Assembly (NCBI GenBank): GCA_009840545.1
Contig: VXNM01000014.1
Location: 121,197-185,196, forward strand
Length of the DNA: 64,000 bases
Source of the DNA: Gammaproteobacteria bacterium
Lineage (GTDB): Bacteria > Pseudomonadota > Gammaproteobacteria > Pseudomonadales > Azotimanducaceae
Direction: 5' to 3'
The stretch's first letter is position 1. Every line of letters begins with the position of its first letter. The translations under genes and the position numbers were made by a program. Shown one piece after another: positions 27,019 to 36,209 of this stretch. The notes beneath the pieces are model-generated. The model had not been told where the DNA came from. It saw only the letters and a program-made list of their open reading frames with translations, and did not search any database.

Positions 27019-27591
27019 CTACCAATAAACCAATTGCCAGGATACTCCGAAGCGATCTACAACAAACGTGAATTTCTGGCTGAATCCGTAGTCACCTATC
27101 GGCATCAAAACCTCTCCGTCTTCCTCAAGTGTTCCTGCAAGAGATTCAAGCTCTTCTTCCGAGTCGCATTCGAGAAGAAACGAGAATGAGGGCGTGAAGT
27201 CGAAAGCGTGTGTAATTGGGCTATCGCTGACCACAACCTTCTGGCCACCTATTGTTACGGTCGCCATCATGATTCCATCTGAAAACTGAGGATTCATATC
27301 TCCCCAGTGTTGGACCTCCTCAATCTTACTATCGGGAATCACATCAATATAGAAGTCAATGGCTTCTTGCGCCTTCTTGCCCTGAAACATGAGGAACGGC
27401 GTGACCAAATCTGTCGAATCGGGCATTGCGCCCGTGTCTTTAGTTACTGTACTGTTTGATTGCGACTGACTGCCTGAGTCTCTAGTAACGCCACCAACAT
27501 ACACGCACCCACTAGTTGCTGCAACTAAGACAAGCAAGCTAATCATTGCAACAAAACGCATGGTTCGACGTTTCTTTTTACCGGTTTCCAT
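27019..27591 (-). CDS. VOC-superfamily (PhnB-like) protein with a lipoprotein-type signal
   Basis: 190 residues from the ATG at 27591. The first 29 residues look like an export signal: KKKRR, a hydrophobic core (AMISLLVLVAA), then TSGC with a candidate lipid-modified Cys29. The rest is one PhnB-like VOC unit, starting with TPFLMFQGKKAQEAIDFY and containing VTIGGQKVVVSD, FLLECDSEEELE and FGVSWQLVYW. Typical PhnB-like proteins are cytoplasmic, so an exported or membrane-anchored form is unusual. The metal-site residues are not clear. Confidence 0.85.
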   Translation of the reverse strand: METGKKKRRTMRFVAMISLLVLVAATSGCVYVGGVTRDSGSQSQSNSTVTKDTGAMPDSTDLVTPFLMFQGKKAQEAIDFYIDVIPDSKIEEVQHWGDMNPQFSDGIMMATVTIGGQKVVVSDSPITHAFDFTPSFSFLLECDSEEELESLAGTLEEDGEVLMPIGDYGFSQKFTFVVDRFGVSWQLVYW

Positions 27592-27747
27592 ATAGCTATT
27601 GATTCGATTGTGGAAACGAGATTTTATGAATTGCACTTGTATTGCAATCTCGAGAGGGCTGTAGGTAACGGGATCGAAACCCCGAGGCGTTCCCACGAAC
27701 AGGCGTTATCAACTAATATCTTGGCACCTTGAAACCGCTTGTACTAC

Positions 27748-29334
27748 ATGCCAACCGTGAACCTACTTAATGACGAGCAAGTACAACGATTTATCGTTGA
27801 TGGATTCGTGAGAGTCAGGCCAGAGGTCGATCCCGAAGTCCACGAAACCGTTAATCGACAGATTCGTATCGCAGAGGAGCATGAGTACCACTTCGGCAAC
27901 AACATTGTCTCGCGCGTTCCCGTTATGTGGGAAGTGCTTCGGTCTCCGTCGGTGGTAGGGGCGTTGACAAGTTTGTTAGGACCACACTACTACGTTCATC
28001 CGCATCGTGCCATACATACAAGCCGACCCGTAGACGACAAGACAGTTGAATACAACGAGGATTTCAATGGGCCGCCCATGGGAAAAGGATCTCGTGCGGG
28101 ATCGGGATGGCATCAAGACGCTCAAAGTCCTCTCTCCCGGGCTAGACACCATCTTCCGAAGTACCTCATCGGCTTCTACTTTCCCCACGCAACGCCTCCA
28201 GAGATGGGACCCACTCGCTTCCAAGCAGGAAGCTATTTGTACAGTCATCCTGTCGAACCGAGTGGGGTCGTACTTCCCAAAGACATCGAGCAAGGAGCTT
28301 TTTTCCTGCTTCACTTCGACACCGTCCATGCTGGTTGGCCCAACCGAACAGATACAAGCCGATACATGGTCAAGTTCGTGTTTTCAAGAACCACCGACTC
28401 GCCTCGACCGACCTGGCAGTCCGAGCTCATCAATTGGCAAAACCCGATAGACGCCGTCTCTGAGACTAGCCCAGAGCCTGCCTGGGAATTCGTGTGGAAC
28501 TGGATGCGAGGAAACGATTTCGCAACGAATGGATTTGACCGAAGTTCCGTGAGCTTTAAGGACCTGAACGGAAACAATCAGGAGCGTCGCCTGTGTGCCA
28601 CCTACGGTCTTGCAACACCCGAGAACATTCCTTTTTTTGTCGATCGGCTAAAGAGTCTTTCCAACAGCGATGCATACCAACGAAAACTATGGGTTGGTAA
28701 AGATGGAAGGGCCATACCACGCGACGATACACGCGACAACGTTCGAAGATGGAATGAACGCGCCATTGTCATGGACGATGCAGCATATGCTCTATCAGCC
28801 TGCGGTCCAGAAGCTGTGGGCCCGCTCATTGAACTGCTAGATTCCGATAGTCCGTGGGTCTTGATCAATTCCGTATTTGCATTGGGAGAGTTGGGTAACC
28901 ACGCTCAAGAAGCGATTCCAGCACTGGCTCGAGTTCTAAATAACCCAATGCAGCAAGTAGTGAGACAAACCCTCGATGCAATCGGATCGATTGGTTCGAA
29001 CATCGACTGTGTGCTCCCTGCGATAGACGAACTCTTGACCACTAGTCGCCCGGGATGGGAAGAACCTGAAGTCATGCGCGGCTGGACAGGAAGCGACCAG
29101 ATCAGAATGAATGCAGTTTCAACCCTTCTCAATGCTATCAACTACCCAGGAAACAATCTTGATGAAATCGAGAGGATGTTTGCCATGTCGTTGAACGATC
29201 GAAACGGTTACGTTGGAGCGATCGCTTGCGAGGGATTGGTTAGGCTTGGGACGAAGTCGTCGACTAGTACTGCAATTACCTTTCTCTCCGATCGGCGTTT
29301 CGATGAGAGAGTATCTTTGCGCAAACCGTTCTAG
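27748..29334 (+). CDS. phytanoyl-CoA dioxygenase-like protein fused to HEAT repeats
   Basis: A 528-residue fusion. Residues about 1-220 are a PhyH-type Fe(II)/2-oxoglutarate oxygenase: H122-x-D124 (GWHQDAQ), distal H194 and a probable 2-oxoglutarate-binding Arg near 205. Residues about 345-528 contain HEAT-like helical repeats (VGPLIELLDSDSPWVLINS, GNHAQEAIPALARVLN, LPAIDELL). PhyH enzymes hydroxylate acyl chains or small metabolites; HEAT repeats usually bind proteins. The frame begins at TTG 27739, but I place the start at ATG 27748. Substrate unknown. Confidence 0.88.
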   Translation: MPTVNLLNDEQVQRFIVDGFVRVRPEVDPEVHETVNRQIRIAEEHEYHFGNNIVSRVPVMWEVLRSPSVVGALTSLLGPHYYVHPHRAIHTSRPVDDKTVEYNEDFNGPPMGKGSRAGSGWHQDAQSPLSRARHHLPKYLIGFYFPHATPPEMGPTRFQAGSYLYSHPVEPSGVVLPKDIEQGAFFLLHFDTVHAGWPNRTDTSRYMVKFVFSRTTDSPRPTWQSELINWQNPIDAVSETSPEPAWEFVWNWMRGNDFATNGFDRSSVSFKDLNGNNQERRLCATYGLATPENIPFFVDRLKSLSNSDAYQRKLWVGKDGRAIPRDDTRDNVRRWNERAIVMDDAAYALSACGPEAVGPLIELLDSDSPWVLINSVFALGELGNHAQEAIPALARVLNNPMQQVVRQTLDAIGSIGSNIDCVLPAIDELLTTSRPGWEEPEVMRGWTGSDQIRMNAVSTLLNAINYPGNNLDEIERMFAMSLNDRNGYVGAIACEGLVRLGTKSSTSTAITFLSDRRFDERVSLRKPF

Positions 29335-29355
29335 TCTTGTTCCGATGAGGTTAAC

Positions 29356-29967
29356 TTAAATCTCTAGCAACTTACGAATCATCGGGATGTGCTGCCGTCC
29401 GATGAATCGTTCATCCTTGACCAAGAATGTTGGAACCGAGAACACTTCTTGAGACAGTAGACGTTCACGAATCTCCGAGAGTTGTGGCTGCATTTCCTTC
29501 AAGAAATCGGTGTTCCTTACTCCCACACGTCGAAGTACAGAGACAATCTCGTCTTCACATTCCAAGTCGAGCTCGTTCTTCCAGAATTTTCCAAATACGA
29601 CCTGAGCATATTGAGGTTCCACTCCATGATTGGTTGCCACAATTAATCCGAGATGCGCTAGCGTTGGATCTATACCAATTGGATCTGCGAGCAATTCAAT
29701 GCCTCGAATCTGCGCATATCTCCTAGTGTCCAAATGGCGATATTGCGCTCTAATCCGCTTGTGTCTTTGAGCATCGTTTTCGTTCGGCGATTCTGAAGGA
29801 ATCGGGCTTTGTCGTACTGTAAATGGCCGGAGAGATAGTTTTAGACTCAACTCGTTTGCCAGTGCAATCGCCGGCTCAAGAGCGAGGTACGAATCAGCGC
29901 TTGTGAAGTCAATAGCGACTACAAGAACGTCTTTTTCTAATCTGGCGCTGCTAGTAGCTGATGTCAG
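29356..29967 (-). CDS. DsbA-fold isomerase-like protein (2-hydroxychromene-2-carboxylate isomerase family), no standard start
   Basis: About 203 residues if translation starts at CTG 29967. Family sequence begins well upstream of the first standard codon (TTG 29850): VLVVAIDFTSADSYLA corresponds to LYLDIKSPYAYLA of the neighbour. There is no ATG, GTG or TTG between the upstream in-frame TGA (about 30006) and 29850. AAGAGGG lies 8 nt before the CTG, inside the end of the upstream gene. The thioredoxin-fold cis-Pro segment is VFSVPTF. It is clearly a paralogue of the upstream gene (both end with GRxHxPMIR). The start may be CTG, or an indel may have split or shifted the gene. Confidence 0.75.
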   Translation of the reverse strand: MTSATSSARLEKDVLVVAIDFTSADSYLALEPAIALANELSLKLSLRPFTVRQSPIPSESPNENDAQRHKRIRAQYRHLDTRRYAQIRGIELLADPIGIDPTLAHLGLIVATNHGVEPQYAQVVFGKFWKNELDLECEDEIVSVLRRVGVRNTDFLKEMQPQLSEIRERLLSQEVFSVPTFLVKDERFIGRQHIPMIRKLLEI

Positions 29968-30616
29968 GAGCTGTGCCCTCTTTCCCGGCCAGTATCCAAC
30001 GAATCATTGGCAAGTGCTCTCGTCCGAAGAAAATCTCCTTGTCAATGACAAAGGTAGGAACGCCAAAGATTCCTGCAGCACTAGTGTCCTGCTGTAGCGC
30101 ACCAAGTTGGCTCTTTCCTTCGTTATCCGCAAAGTCCCTAAACTCCCCAATTTTGCAACCCGAAAGACTGAGTGCGGTTTCGATCTCCTCGATGTTCTCC
30201 ACATCTATTTCTCTCTTCCAAAATTGTTCGTACACATGGTCCAAATACCTCATCATGAATTCTCGACCCCGTGCTTTTGCGTACAGCCACCCAATGTGCG
30301 CAAGGCTCGTGTCCCAAATCTTTCGAGGTCCGTAGATCAAGATGTCACGTAATCTCGCATAGCGCTTTACATCGTAATAGGCATAGTGCACCGATTGCCA
30401 TTGTTGCGGCGTTCGATTCTGTTCGACTACTTGCTTCTTCTCGTCTACACGCGCTGAACCAAGAAAACTGGGAATATTTAGGGTTAGCGGACGCCATTCG
30501 ACTTCAATGCCGAACTCGCTCTCCAATTGCTTGGCGGGGTCTTTTGCCAAGTAGGCATAAGGACTCTTGATGTCCAAGTAGAGTATTAATCGTGCATTCG
30601 TTTCCAACGCATTCAT
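29951..30616 (-). CDS. DsbA-fold isomerase-like protein (2-hydroxychromene-2-carboxylate isomerase/GST-kappa family)
   Basis: A 221-residue protein starting MNALETNARL. It has the family's N-terminal strand and active-site Ser region (LDIKSPYAYLAKDP), a helical insertion with FGxxFW-like sequence (YEQFWKREID), and the cis-Pro motif GVPTF. There is no CxxC, so it is not a thiol oxidase; relatives are glutathione-dependent isomerases of aromatic degradation or glutathione transferases. Its 3' end overlaps the paralogous gene in another frame. The SDR gene lies about 105 nt upstream on the same strand. Confidence 0.88.
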   Translation of the reverse strand: MNALETNARLILYLDIKSPYAYLAKDPAKQLESEFGIEVEWRPLTLNIPSFLGSARVDEKKQVVEQNRTPQQWQSVHYAYYDVKRYARLRDILIYGPRKIWDTSLAHIGWLYAKARGREFMMRYLDHVYEQFWKREIDVENIEEIETALSLSGCKIGEFRDFADNEGKSQLGALQQDTSAAGIFGVPTFVIDKEIFFGREHLPMIRWILAGKEGTAPDISY

Positions 30617-30721
30617 GGTAGCAATAGGACTCTCTCGCCGATGGGCACCAAACACAGTTTCGACAGTCCAACACTGCCGAACGCGAAGATTGCTAAGTGT
30701 TTTCCTGGCTTGGATATGTGC

Positions 30722-31612
30722 TTAGCTAGCTCTTCGACGACGGCGATTGAGTGGATCGAACGGAGTGGCATCGGACATATCCATCACTTCATTGATGTTG
30801 TCCAACATTTCTTCATAGGAAGCTTCCGTTCCAAGTGTGACCCCTTCATTGGTAAAGGTTTGGATTCGTGAGAATCGACCACCCGATGCGTGGACCGTAG
30901 TCGCCGATGGAGCATCCTCGCTGCAAAGGTACAAGACCGCAGGAGTAACCAACGCTGGATTCATTCCTGGAGGCGGACTGCTAGCGTCGAATTGAGATCC
31001 AGGAACACTTGCCGTCATCCGGGTTGCTGCTGCGGGAGACAGGCAGTTCACACGTACATTGTGTGATGCACCTTCAATTGCGAGAACGTTCATGAATCCC
31101 AGCATGCCCATCTTTGCCGCACCATAGTTCGATTGTCCAAAGTTACCGAATATTCCCGATGTTGAACTGGTTAGAACGATGCGACCCCAATTCTTTTCGT
31201 ACATGATCGGCCAAGCGAATTTTGTGACGTAAGCTGTGCCCCGTAGGTGCACGTCTAGCACCAGATCGAACTCATCAAGGGTCATGTTCTTGAATGACTT
31301 GTCGCGTAGGATGCCCGCGTTGTTCACCAAAATGTCGACCGTTCCAAATTCACTGACGGCATCGTCGACAATGCTCTTCGCACCATCTCGGTCAGTAACC
31401 GATGCCTTATTGGCGATTGCAATGCCACCAGCAGAGCGAATTTCCTCTACCACTACGTCTGCCATGTCACTTGCACCGTCGCCATGTACGCTACCGCCCA
31501 AGTCATTGACGAGTACCTTGGCACCTCTTTCTGCAAATGCTAGGGCGTGACACCTTCCCAAGCCGCCGCCAGCTCCTGTGACGATTGCAACTTTGCCTTC
31601 AAAATCGCTCAT
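30722..31612 (-). CDS. short-chain dehydrogenase (3-hydroxyacyl-CoA dehydrogenase/17-beta-HSD type 4-like)
   Basis: A 296-residue SDR. The cofactor motif TGAGGGLGRCHALAFAERG lies at residues about 12-30, followed by VLVNDLGG, NNAG, and the catalytic Ser-Tyr-Lys (SSTSG... SNYGAAK). The VNDLGG segment and long C-terminal region are typical of peroxisomal-type multifunctional beta-oxidation dehydrogenases, so a 3-hydroxyacyl-CoA or steroid-like substrate is likely. The C-terminus ends in a basic tail (RRRRRAS). AGGGAAGA precedes the ATG. Confidence 0.92.
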   Translation of the reverse strand: MSDFEGKVAIVTGAGGGLGRCHALAFAERGAKVLVNDLGGSVHGDGASDMADVVVEEIRSAGGIAIANKASVTDRDGAKSIVDDAVSEFGTVDILVNNAGILRDKSFKNMTLDEFDLVLDVHLRGTAYVTKFAWPIMYEKNWGRIVLTSSTSGIFGNFGQSNYGAAKMGMLGFMNVLAIEGASHNVRVNCLSPAAATRMTASVPGSQFDASSPPPGMNPALVTPAVLYLCSEDAPSATTVHASGGRFSRIQTFTNEGVTLGTEASYEEMLDNINEVMDMSDATPFDPLNRRRRRAS

Positions 31613-31942
31613 TCTTCCCTCTTTGGATTGTCATTAAGACTCAATGGCCATATGGAAATTGAAACATGCCACTGAGCAGGGTATTGTTTGTGGGTCTTCG
31701 GTTCTACCAAATCGAAACGGACACAACCCAAGACGTCGACGGTTAACCGGTATGTACATGATAACGATTGAAGCATTACGACAAGTGGTTTTGCTGTGCC
31801 ATGGAACGGCACAATAAACAAACTTGGAAGAATTCTGCCGTGAATCAACAACGATACATTCGAATGAAAACGGACTCAATCCAATGTGGGGTTAACCCTA
31901 TAATCCCGCTCGATTCAAACCACAACTTTAGCGAGAAAGACG
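31613..31942. other. divergent intergenic region
   Basis: 330 bases between the SDR gene (-) and the DUF899 gene (+). TATAAT occurs at 31899-31904, about 40 nt before the DUF899 ATG, without a good -35. Short open frames here do not look coding. Confidence 0.4.
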
Positions 31943-32545
31943 ATGAGCAGAGAGAAAATTAAAGAGATCGAACTCCAAATGTTTGAACTGGGCAAGGAAT
32001 TACAAACGCTGATGCGTTCAGTCGACTCATTTGAAGTGACAAACTACGAATTTGAAACGGAATTCGGGCCTACTACCATGCTCGACCTGTTCGGACGGCA
32101 CGACAAATTACTGCTCATCCACAACATGGGGCAAGGTTGCAGGTATTGCACGCTTTGGGCGGACGGATTCAATGGATTCGTTCCGCATCTCGAGTCCGCC
32201 ATGTCGGTAGTACTCGTATCGAAGGATAGTCCTGAGATTCAGCGTAGGTTTGCCAACTCTCGCGGATGGCGTTTTCGATTGGCTTCTCATGGTGGTGGTG
32301 CATACATGAAGGAGCAAACCAAGATGGATGACTATTCAGACATGCCAGGTGCTGCGACCTATGAACGTGATGGTGATCGGATTCTTCGCAAGAATGGATG
32401 TGTATTCGGACCGGGCGATCTGTATTGCCCGGTGTGGAACCTACTTGGCCTTGCAGGGATTGGCGAAGAAGATTGGACACCTCAATTCCGATACTGGTCG
32501 GTGCCAGAACAAATGGAAGACGGTGGCGAGAATCTTCAAGACTGA
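31943..32545 (+). CDS. DUF899-family thioredoxin-like protein
   Basis: A 200-residue protein. It matches DUF899, a thioredoxin-like family: a helical N-terminus, then DLFGRHDKLLLIHNMGQGCRYCTLW with a C66-x2-C69 pair, VLVSKDSPEI and a C-terminal region rich in aromatic residues. The CxxC suggests redox chemistry, but no substrate is known to me. AGAAAGACG precedes the ATG. Single gene. Confidence 0.86.
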   Translation: MSREKIKEIELQMFELGKELQTLMRSVDSFEVTNYEFETEFGPTTMLDLFGRHDKLLLIHNMGQGCRYCTLWADGFNGFVPHLESAMSVVLVSKDSPEIQRRFANSRGWRFRLASHGGGAYMKEQTKMDDYSDMPGAATYERDGDRILRKNGCVFGPGDLYCPVWNLLGLAGIGEEDWTPQFRYWSVPEQMEDGGENLQD

Positions 32546-32726
32546 GCACTTTGACTTACGGAGTCTGTTCATAGAATCGTGCCCACTTTACAAACGAAGC
32601 CAATTACCGAGACGGTTCAACTCTCTCGCTCCGCGAACGTATGTCCAATTTCATCTAGTTGTGCAGAACGTCTCACTCTATGTGCTTCTGTAACATTGCG
32701 AGCAATAAACAAGGTAGGAAACCCGA

Positions 32727-33479
32727 ATGAACCCCATGCTCGATAAGCTCAAAGCCGGAAAGGTCGCAGTCGGCACAACGGCGTCTTGGGACAATGAAAC
32801 GAGATTTCTTGCCCGATCTGGTTTAGATTTCTTGCTCTTCGACACGCAGCATTCTCCTGTGGAAATAAAGCGTCTATCCCAACCGGTAGGCGTGATGCAG
32901 GGAGGAAGTGCAATTCCAATTGTGCGAGTTGGTGACAACACCGCTGAGCAGATTTGCTACGCATTGGACATCGGAGCGAAGGGTGTTGTCTGTCCCATGG
33001 TCAATTCGGGAGCCGAAGCAGACAACATGGTCAAAGCTTGCAAGTACCCGTTTGATGGAATTCGAAGCTCGGCTGGAGCCCGTGGAGACTGGGGCGAGTT
33101 TGCTTCATACCGAGATTACCTTGACCATGTAAATGACAATGTCCTCATCATTCCAATGATTGAAACAATGGAGGCGTTCGGCAATCTCACTGATATTGTC
33201 ACAACACCTGGAATCAACGCGTTGCTAATCGGTCCCTCTGATTTCTCAATTAACTTGAGGGTTCCTCTCGACTACACAAACCCCAAGTATCACGAAGCAA
33301 TTAGTAAAGTTGCACAGACTTGCAGGGATAACGGAGTCGCACCAGGAATGTACTTCGTGCCGCCTGGTATTGAAACCGACACACTCATTGGAATGGGGTT
33401 TCAGTTCTTTACGATGCCTTGGCACGGATGGGCGAGTTCGGGCATTCAGGAAGGAGTAGCCAAAGTAGCAGGCAATTAG
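32727..33479 (+). CDS. HpcH/HpaI-family class II aldolase
   Basis: A 250-residue TIM-barrel enzyme. The family's base-pair region is LLFDTQHSP, followed by PIVRVGDN, the metal ligands in IPMIETMEAFGN (Glu) and IGPSDFS (Asp), and the C-terminal GFQFFTMPWHGW. Members cleave or form 2-keto-hydroxy acids using pyruvate and a divalent metal. The Arg of the usual VR motif is present. Substrate unknown. Confidence 0.92.
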   Translation: MNPMLDKLKAGKVAVGTTASWDNETRFLARSGLDFLLFDTQHSPVEIKRLSQPVGVMQGGSAIPIVRVGDNTAEQICYALDIGAKGVVCPMVNSGAEADNMVKACKYPFDGIRSSAGARGDWGEFASYRDYLDHVNDNVLIIPMIETMEAFGNLTDIVTTPGINALLIGPSDFSINLRVPLDYTNPKYHEAISKVAQTCRDNGVAPGMYFVPPGIETDTLIGMGFQFFTMPWHGWASSGIQEGVAKVAGN

Positions 33480-33552
33480 CCACTGATTGATACGAAGTAG
33501 CGTCCATTAACCAGTAGAATCTCAGGAGTAGTTAGACCCTGAGACCTAAGCC

Positions 33553-33978
33553 ATGTCTGTTCGAATAGCTCGTTTGTTCGGGTGGTATTTGATCACTGTT
33601 GCACTTGCGGTTGGCGTGCACTTTATAGTGGAGTTTCTCTACGACTCCCCTCCGTTTACACCCCATCGGATTTGGTTCATTCTGGACTGGTTTTCGCTGG
33701 TCGGATTCTTAGCATGCATTGTTGCACACTTTCGGTACAAGGAATCCGTTCGTGATCGACAAGAAGCGGTGTGGGAAAAGATCTCTTCGAATGCGGCTTT
33801 CTACCTCTCCATTGCACTCGCACTGGCTTTCATTCACAATTTTGTCGGATCCTTGGCCGGCGGGAACGACGATCTCCTGTTTTGGAAATTCATCAATGCG
33901 ATCCAGGTTCCCCTGTTTGCCGCAACCGGCTGGAAATTGTCAAACGAGAAGGAATTAGAGTCTGGCGAAACTCGGTAG
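33553..33978 (+). CDS. four-helix membrane protein, unknown
   Basis: A 141-residue protein with four hydrophobic segments (starting FGWYLITVALAVG, FILDWFSLVGFLA, AFYLSIALALAFI and LLFWKFINAIQVP). It has a short basic stretch between helices 2 and 3 and a charged C-terminus. I do not recognise a family. A small inverted repeat, TCTCAGG (33520-33526) with CCTGAGA (33538-33544), lies just before the ATG and could be a leader hairpin. Confidence 0.75.
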   Translation: MSVRIARLFGWYLITVALAVGVHFIVEFLYDSPPFTPHRIWFILDWFSLVGFLACIVAHFRYKESVRDRQEAVWEKISSNAAFYLSIALALAFIHNFVGSLAGGNDDLLFWKFINAIQVPLFAATGWKLSNEKELESGETR

Positions 33979-34193
33979 ACCTGTGAATTCGGCGATAGTT
34001 TGATGACAGGTCGCTAAGTAGCTGAACAACATAAACACTGTCGCGACGAAGGCCCGTGCGCAATTCTGAATGCCCGACCTGCTTCAGATCGAAGTTACTT
34101 GGTCTGTGAATTTCCGACGCTCGTAGCGCCAGTCACTTGTTGGTATCAGAGCACCATGGTGCTGTTCGTTACTCTGACATGACGATCTTTAGG

Positions 34194-34270
34194 TGGTCGG
34201 GACGGCCGGATTTGAACCGGCGACCACGTGACCCCCAGTCACGTGCGCTACCAGACTGCGCCACGTCCCG
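34194..34270 (-). tRNA. tRNA-Pro (anticodon GGG)
   Basis: A 77-nt cloverleaf with a fully paired acceptor stem (CGGGACG with CGTCCCG), GCGC D-stem, anticodon stem CGTGA/TCACG with loop CTGGGGG, T-arm GCCGG-TTCAAAT-CCGGC, and an encoded CCA at 34194-34196. The anticodon GGG reads CCC and CCU proline codons. Confidence 0.97.
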
Positions 34271-34291
34271 AATTGCTCTACCAGACAGAAA

Positions 34292-34320
34292 ATAATAACT
34301 TAACCATTGGGATCGACTCA
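34292..34320 (-). promoter_or_regulatory. candidate promoter of tRNA-Pro
   Basis: Read on the - strand: TATTAT (34297-34292) as -10, 21 nt before the tRNA, with a 17-nt spacer to a poor -35 (TGAGTC). It rests mostly on the -10 match and position. Confidence 0.35.
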
Positions 34321-34374
34321 CCAGAAATTAGCAATAGTGTTCTTGGAAGTGTTTGGGAGTTGCTCCTAATCGAC

Positions 34375-36186
34375 CTAATCCAACATTTGTTGAAAGACGG
34401 GACTAAGTAACCCTCGAAGCACTTCCTTCTGTTCATCTGTGAGTTGCTCAGCACTGATCGCTGCTAAGCTTGTGGCAAGCGTTGTTTTTATCTCGTCTGA
34501 TGGAAGTTCGTCTAATTTGTCGAATAAGTCGTGAGGTTCATATTCCGCCCACCAACCCGCGAGTCTGCCAAAATACGACTTTTGATATTCCATCGGTTGT
34601 TCCTTTACAAGCTCAATAGCTTGAGAGGACTTACCCTCTCGAATGAACGCATTTCCAATCCCGATGTAGGCAGATTTCAGCGCTTCTGGATCTGAAACGT
34701 GTCGCATCGCATCAAAGGCACGTTCAGATCCATATATGTCTGCCGTTGCGTCAATGACCCATCCAAGCTCGGTAGCATTGGATTGTTCCAGAGCTACTTC
34801 AATTGCCGCTTGTAAGTTCCCAACCCTTACAGCTTCGCGTAGCATCACTGAGCGTAGCGCTAGCTGATGATCTTGAATAGTGGGATTGGTGTTGAGTTGT
34901 AGCCATTGCACTGCCGCACGCAGATCAGATCCCGCCATACTCACCGCAACTGCCCGAGCAATCGCTATCTTTGCACTCTCATCGGTCACTTCAGCAATGT
35001 ACTCAATTGCTTCCATGGGACTTGACCCAGCAAGACTCTTCAGTGCCTCCACCTGAGCGAATTCCTGCAGGTGGGGCGGAAAGCCAGTCTTGGCTTCCAG
35101 AAGAGACAGTGGATCGGCATTCGCCCACTCAAGGACGACAATCCTCTGATATCGTGACTTAGCCACGGAGTCCTCGATGTCGGATGCGGCGGCAAAAGCA
35201 ACAGGTCCATCATTTGCTGCCCAGCTCTTCACTACGCCATCCATTACTCGTACACCCACTCGTCGGCTACGTTCACCCGTGACCGCTGCGAGTTCAAATG
35301 CACGACGCGGCTCTTCGTTGACGATCGACTGCATCAACTGACCGATTACTCTGTAGCGGCTCGCGTCATTACTCAAGGATCCAAAAATCACTTGTATCGC
35401 TTCTGCTTCGTTGCCTTGTTCGATCCAAGATTCAGCAACGCTCAAAAGCAACTCCACCTGAGATTCGCTCATAAGCATCACATTTGACCCATATCGAGCA
35501 ATGGTGTCTTCCCAAACTACGTTAGGGCGACGAACGGCAAATCTAGCCTGCAAGCTTGCTAATGTGTTCACCACAAGCTGCTCATCGTCAAGATCTCGAC
35601 CAATCTCGCGAAGCTCTTTTTCTGCAAGATCGGTCCGTGCCCGTACAAGACCTCGCAACGCCGCTCCTCTTTCCGCTTGCGAAAGCTCTTTGGCGTGTTC
35701 GACAGCCTTCTTGATATCCAATGTCGTCCACTCTTGGTAAATGAGCTCGATAAATCCGTTTCTTCGATGCTGGGAAAAATCCGCGATTAAGCTAAGAGCC
35801 TTGTGTGGATCAAGAAGAGAGAGTTTTCTTATGGAAATTTGTTGTATCTCGTCTTGAATTTCTCTGGTTGTGAGTTCTTCGCTGTCGCTAAAGAACTTCG
35901 AGAGCTCTTCGGCATTGGATTGTAGAACCAGCCCGTGCAAGGCCGCAATTCGTTCGTAACCACCCTTTCCGCGCAACTCTTTCTCGACTTCTCTTGCTGT
36001 AGACGCGTTCAAGATCCGACTAGCTGTCTGCTCAATTTCGTTAGCTGATATGCGAGGCATCTCGCTCTCGTCGGCGACTGTTTTGCCCAAGGTGGCGACA
36101 GCGAGACCGAAAAGCACTGCTCGAGCAGCCATCCAGCTAATGCGCTTGCTTCGTTCTGTAACGAAGTCTTGGCTTTCTGAGATCAT
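34375..36186 (-). CDS. exported helical-repeat protein, paralogue of its upstream neighbour
   Basis: A 603-residue protein with an N-terminal hydrophobic segment (residues about 19-37, AARAVLFGLAVATLG) that acts as a signal peptide or anchor. The rest is almost all helix, with repeated units built around W-(A/E)-x-x-(D/E)-P...A (VKSWAANDGPVAF, VLEWANADPLSLL, WWAEYEPHDLF), typical of a TPR- or HEAT-like solenoid. No enzyme motif. It begins 23 nt after the stop of a paralogue of almost equal length, so the two form an operon. I know no function; a periplasmic scaffold is the simplest guess. Confidence 0.82.
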   Translation of the reverse strand: MISESQDFVTERSKRISWMAARAVLFGLAVATLGKTVADESEMPRISANEIEQTASRILNASTAREVEKELRGKGGYERIAALHGLVLQSNAEELSKFFSDSEELTTREIQDEIQQISIRKLSLLDPHKALSLIADFSQHRRNGFIELIYQEWTTLDIKKAVEHAKELSQAERGAALRGLVRARTDLAEKELREIGRDLDDEQLVVNTLASLQARFAVRRPNVVWEDTIARYGSNVMLMSESQVELLLSVAESWIEQGNEAEAIQVIFGSLSNDASRYRVIGQLMQSIVNEEPRRAFELAAVTGERSRRVGVRVMDGVVKSWAANDGPVAFAAASDIEDSVAKSRYQRIVVLEWANADPLSLLEAKTGFPPHLQEFAQVEALKSLAGSSPMEAIEYIAEVTDESAKIAIARAVAVSMAGSDLRAAVQWLQLNTNPTIQDHQLALRSVMLREAVRVGNLQAAIEVALEQSNATELGWVIDATADIYGSERAFDAMRHVSDPEALKSAYIGIGNAFIREGKSSQAIELVKEQPMEYQKSYFGRLAGWWAEYEPHDLFDKLDELPSDEIKTTLATSLAAISAEQLTDEQKEVLRGLLSPVFQQMLD

Positions 36187-36209
36187 CGTACGCTAAATTT
36201 CCACACTTG

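Noticed and set aside
33520-33544. TCTCAGG / CCTGAGA repeat before the four-helix membrane protein
   Set aside because: Short stem with an 11-nt loop; not enough to call a riboswitch or attenuator.
34146-34177. Nested dyads (AGCACCATGGTGCT palindrome inside TCAGAG...CTCTGA) past the 3' end of tRNA-Pro
   Set aside because: Could look like a terminator or attachment site, but there is no T run, no integrase gene and no repeated tRNA end.
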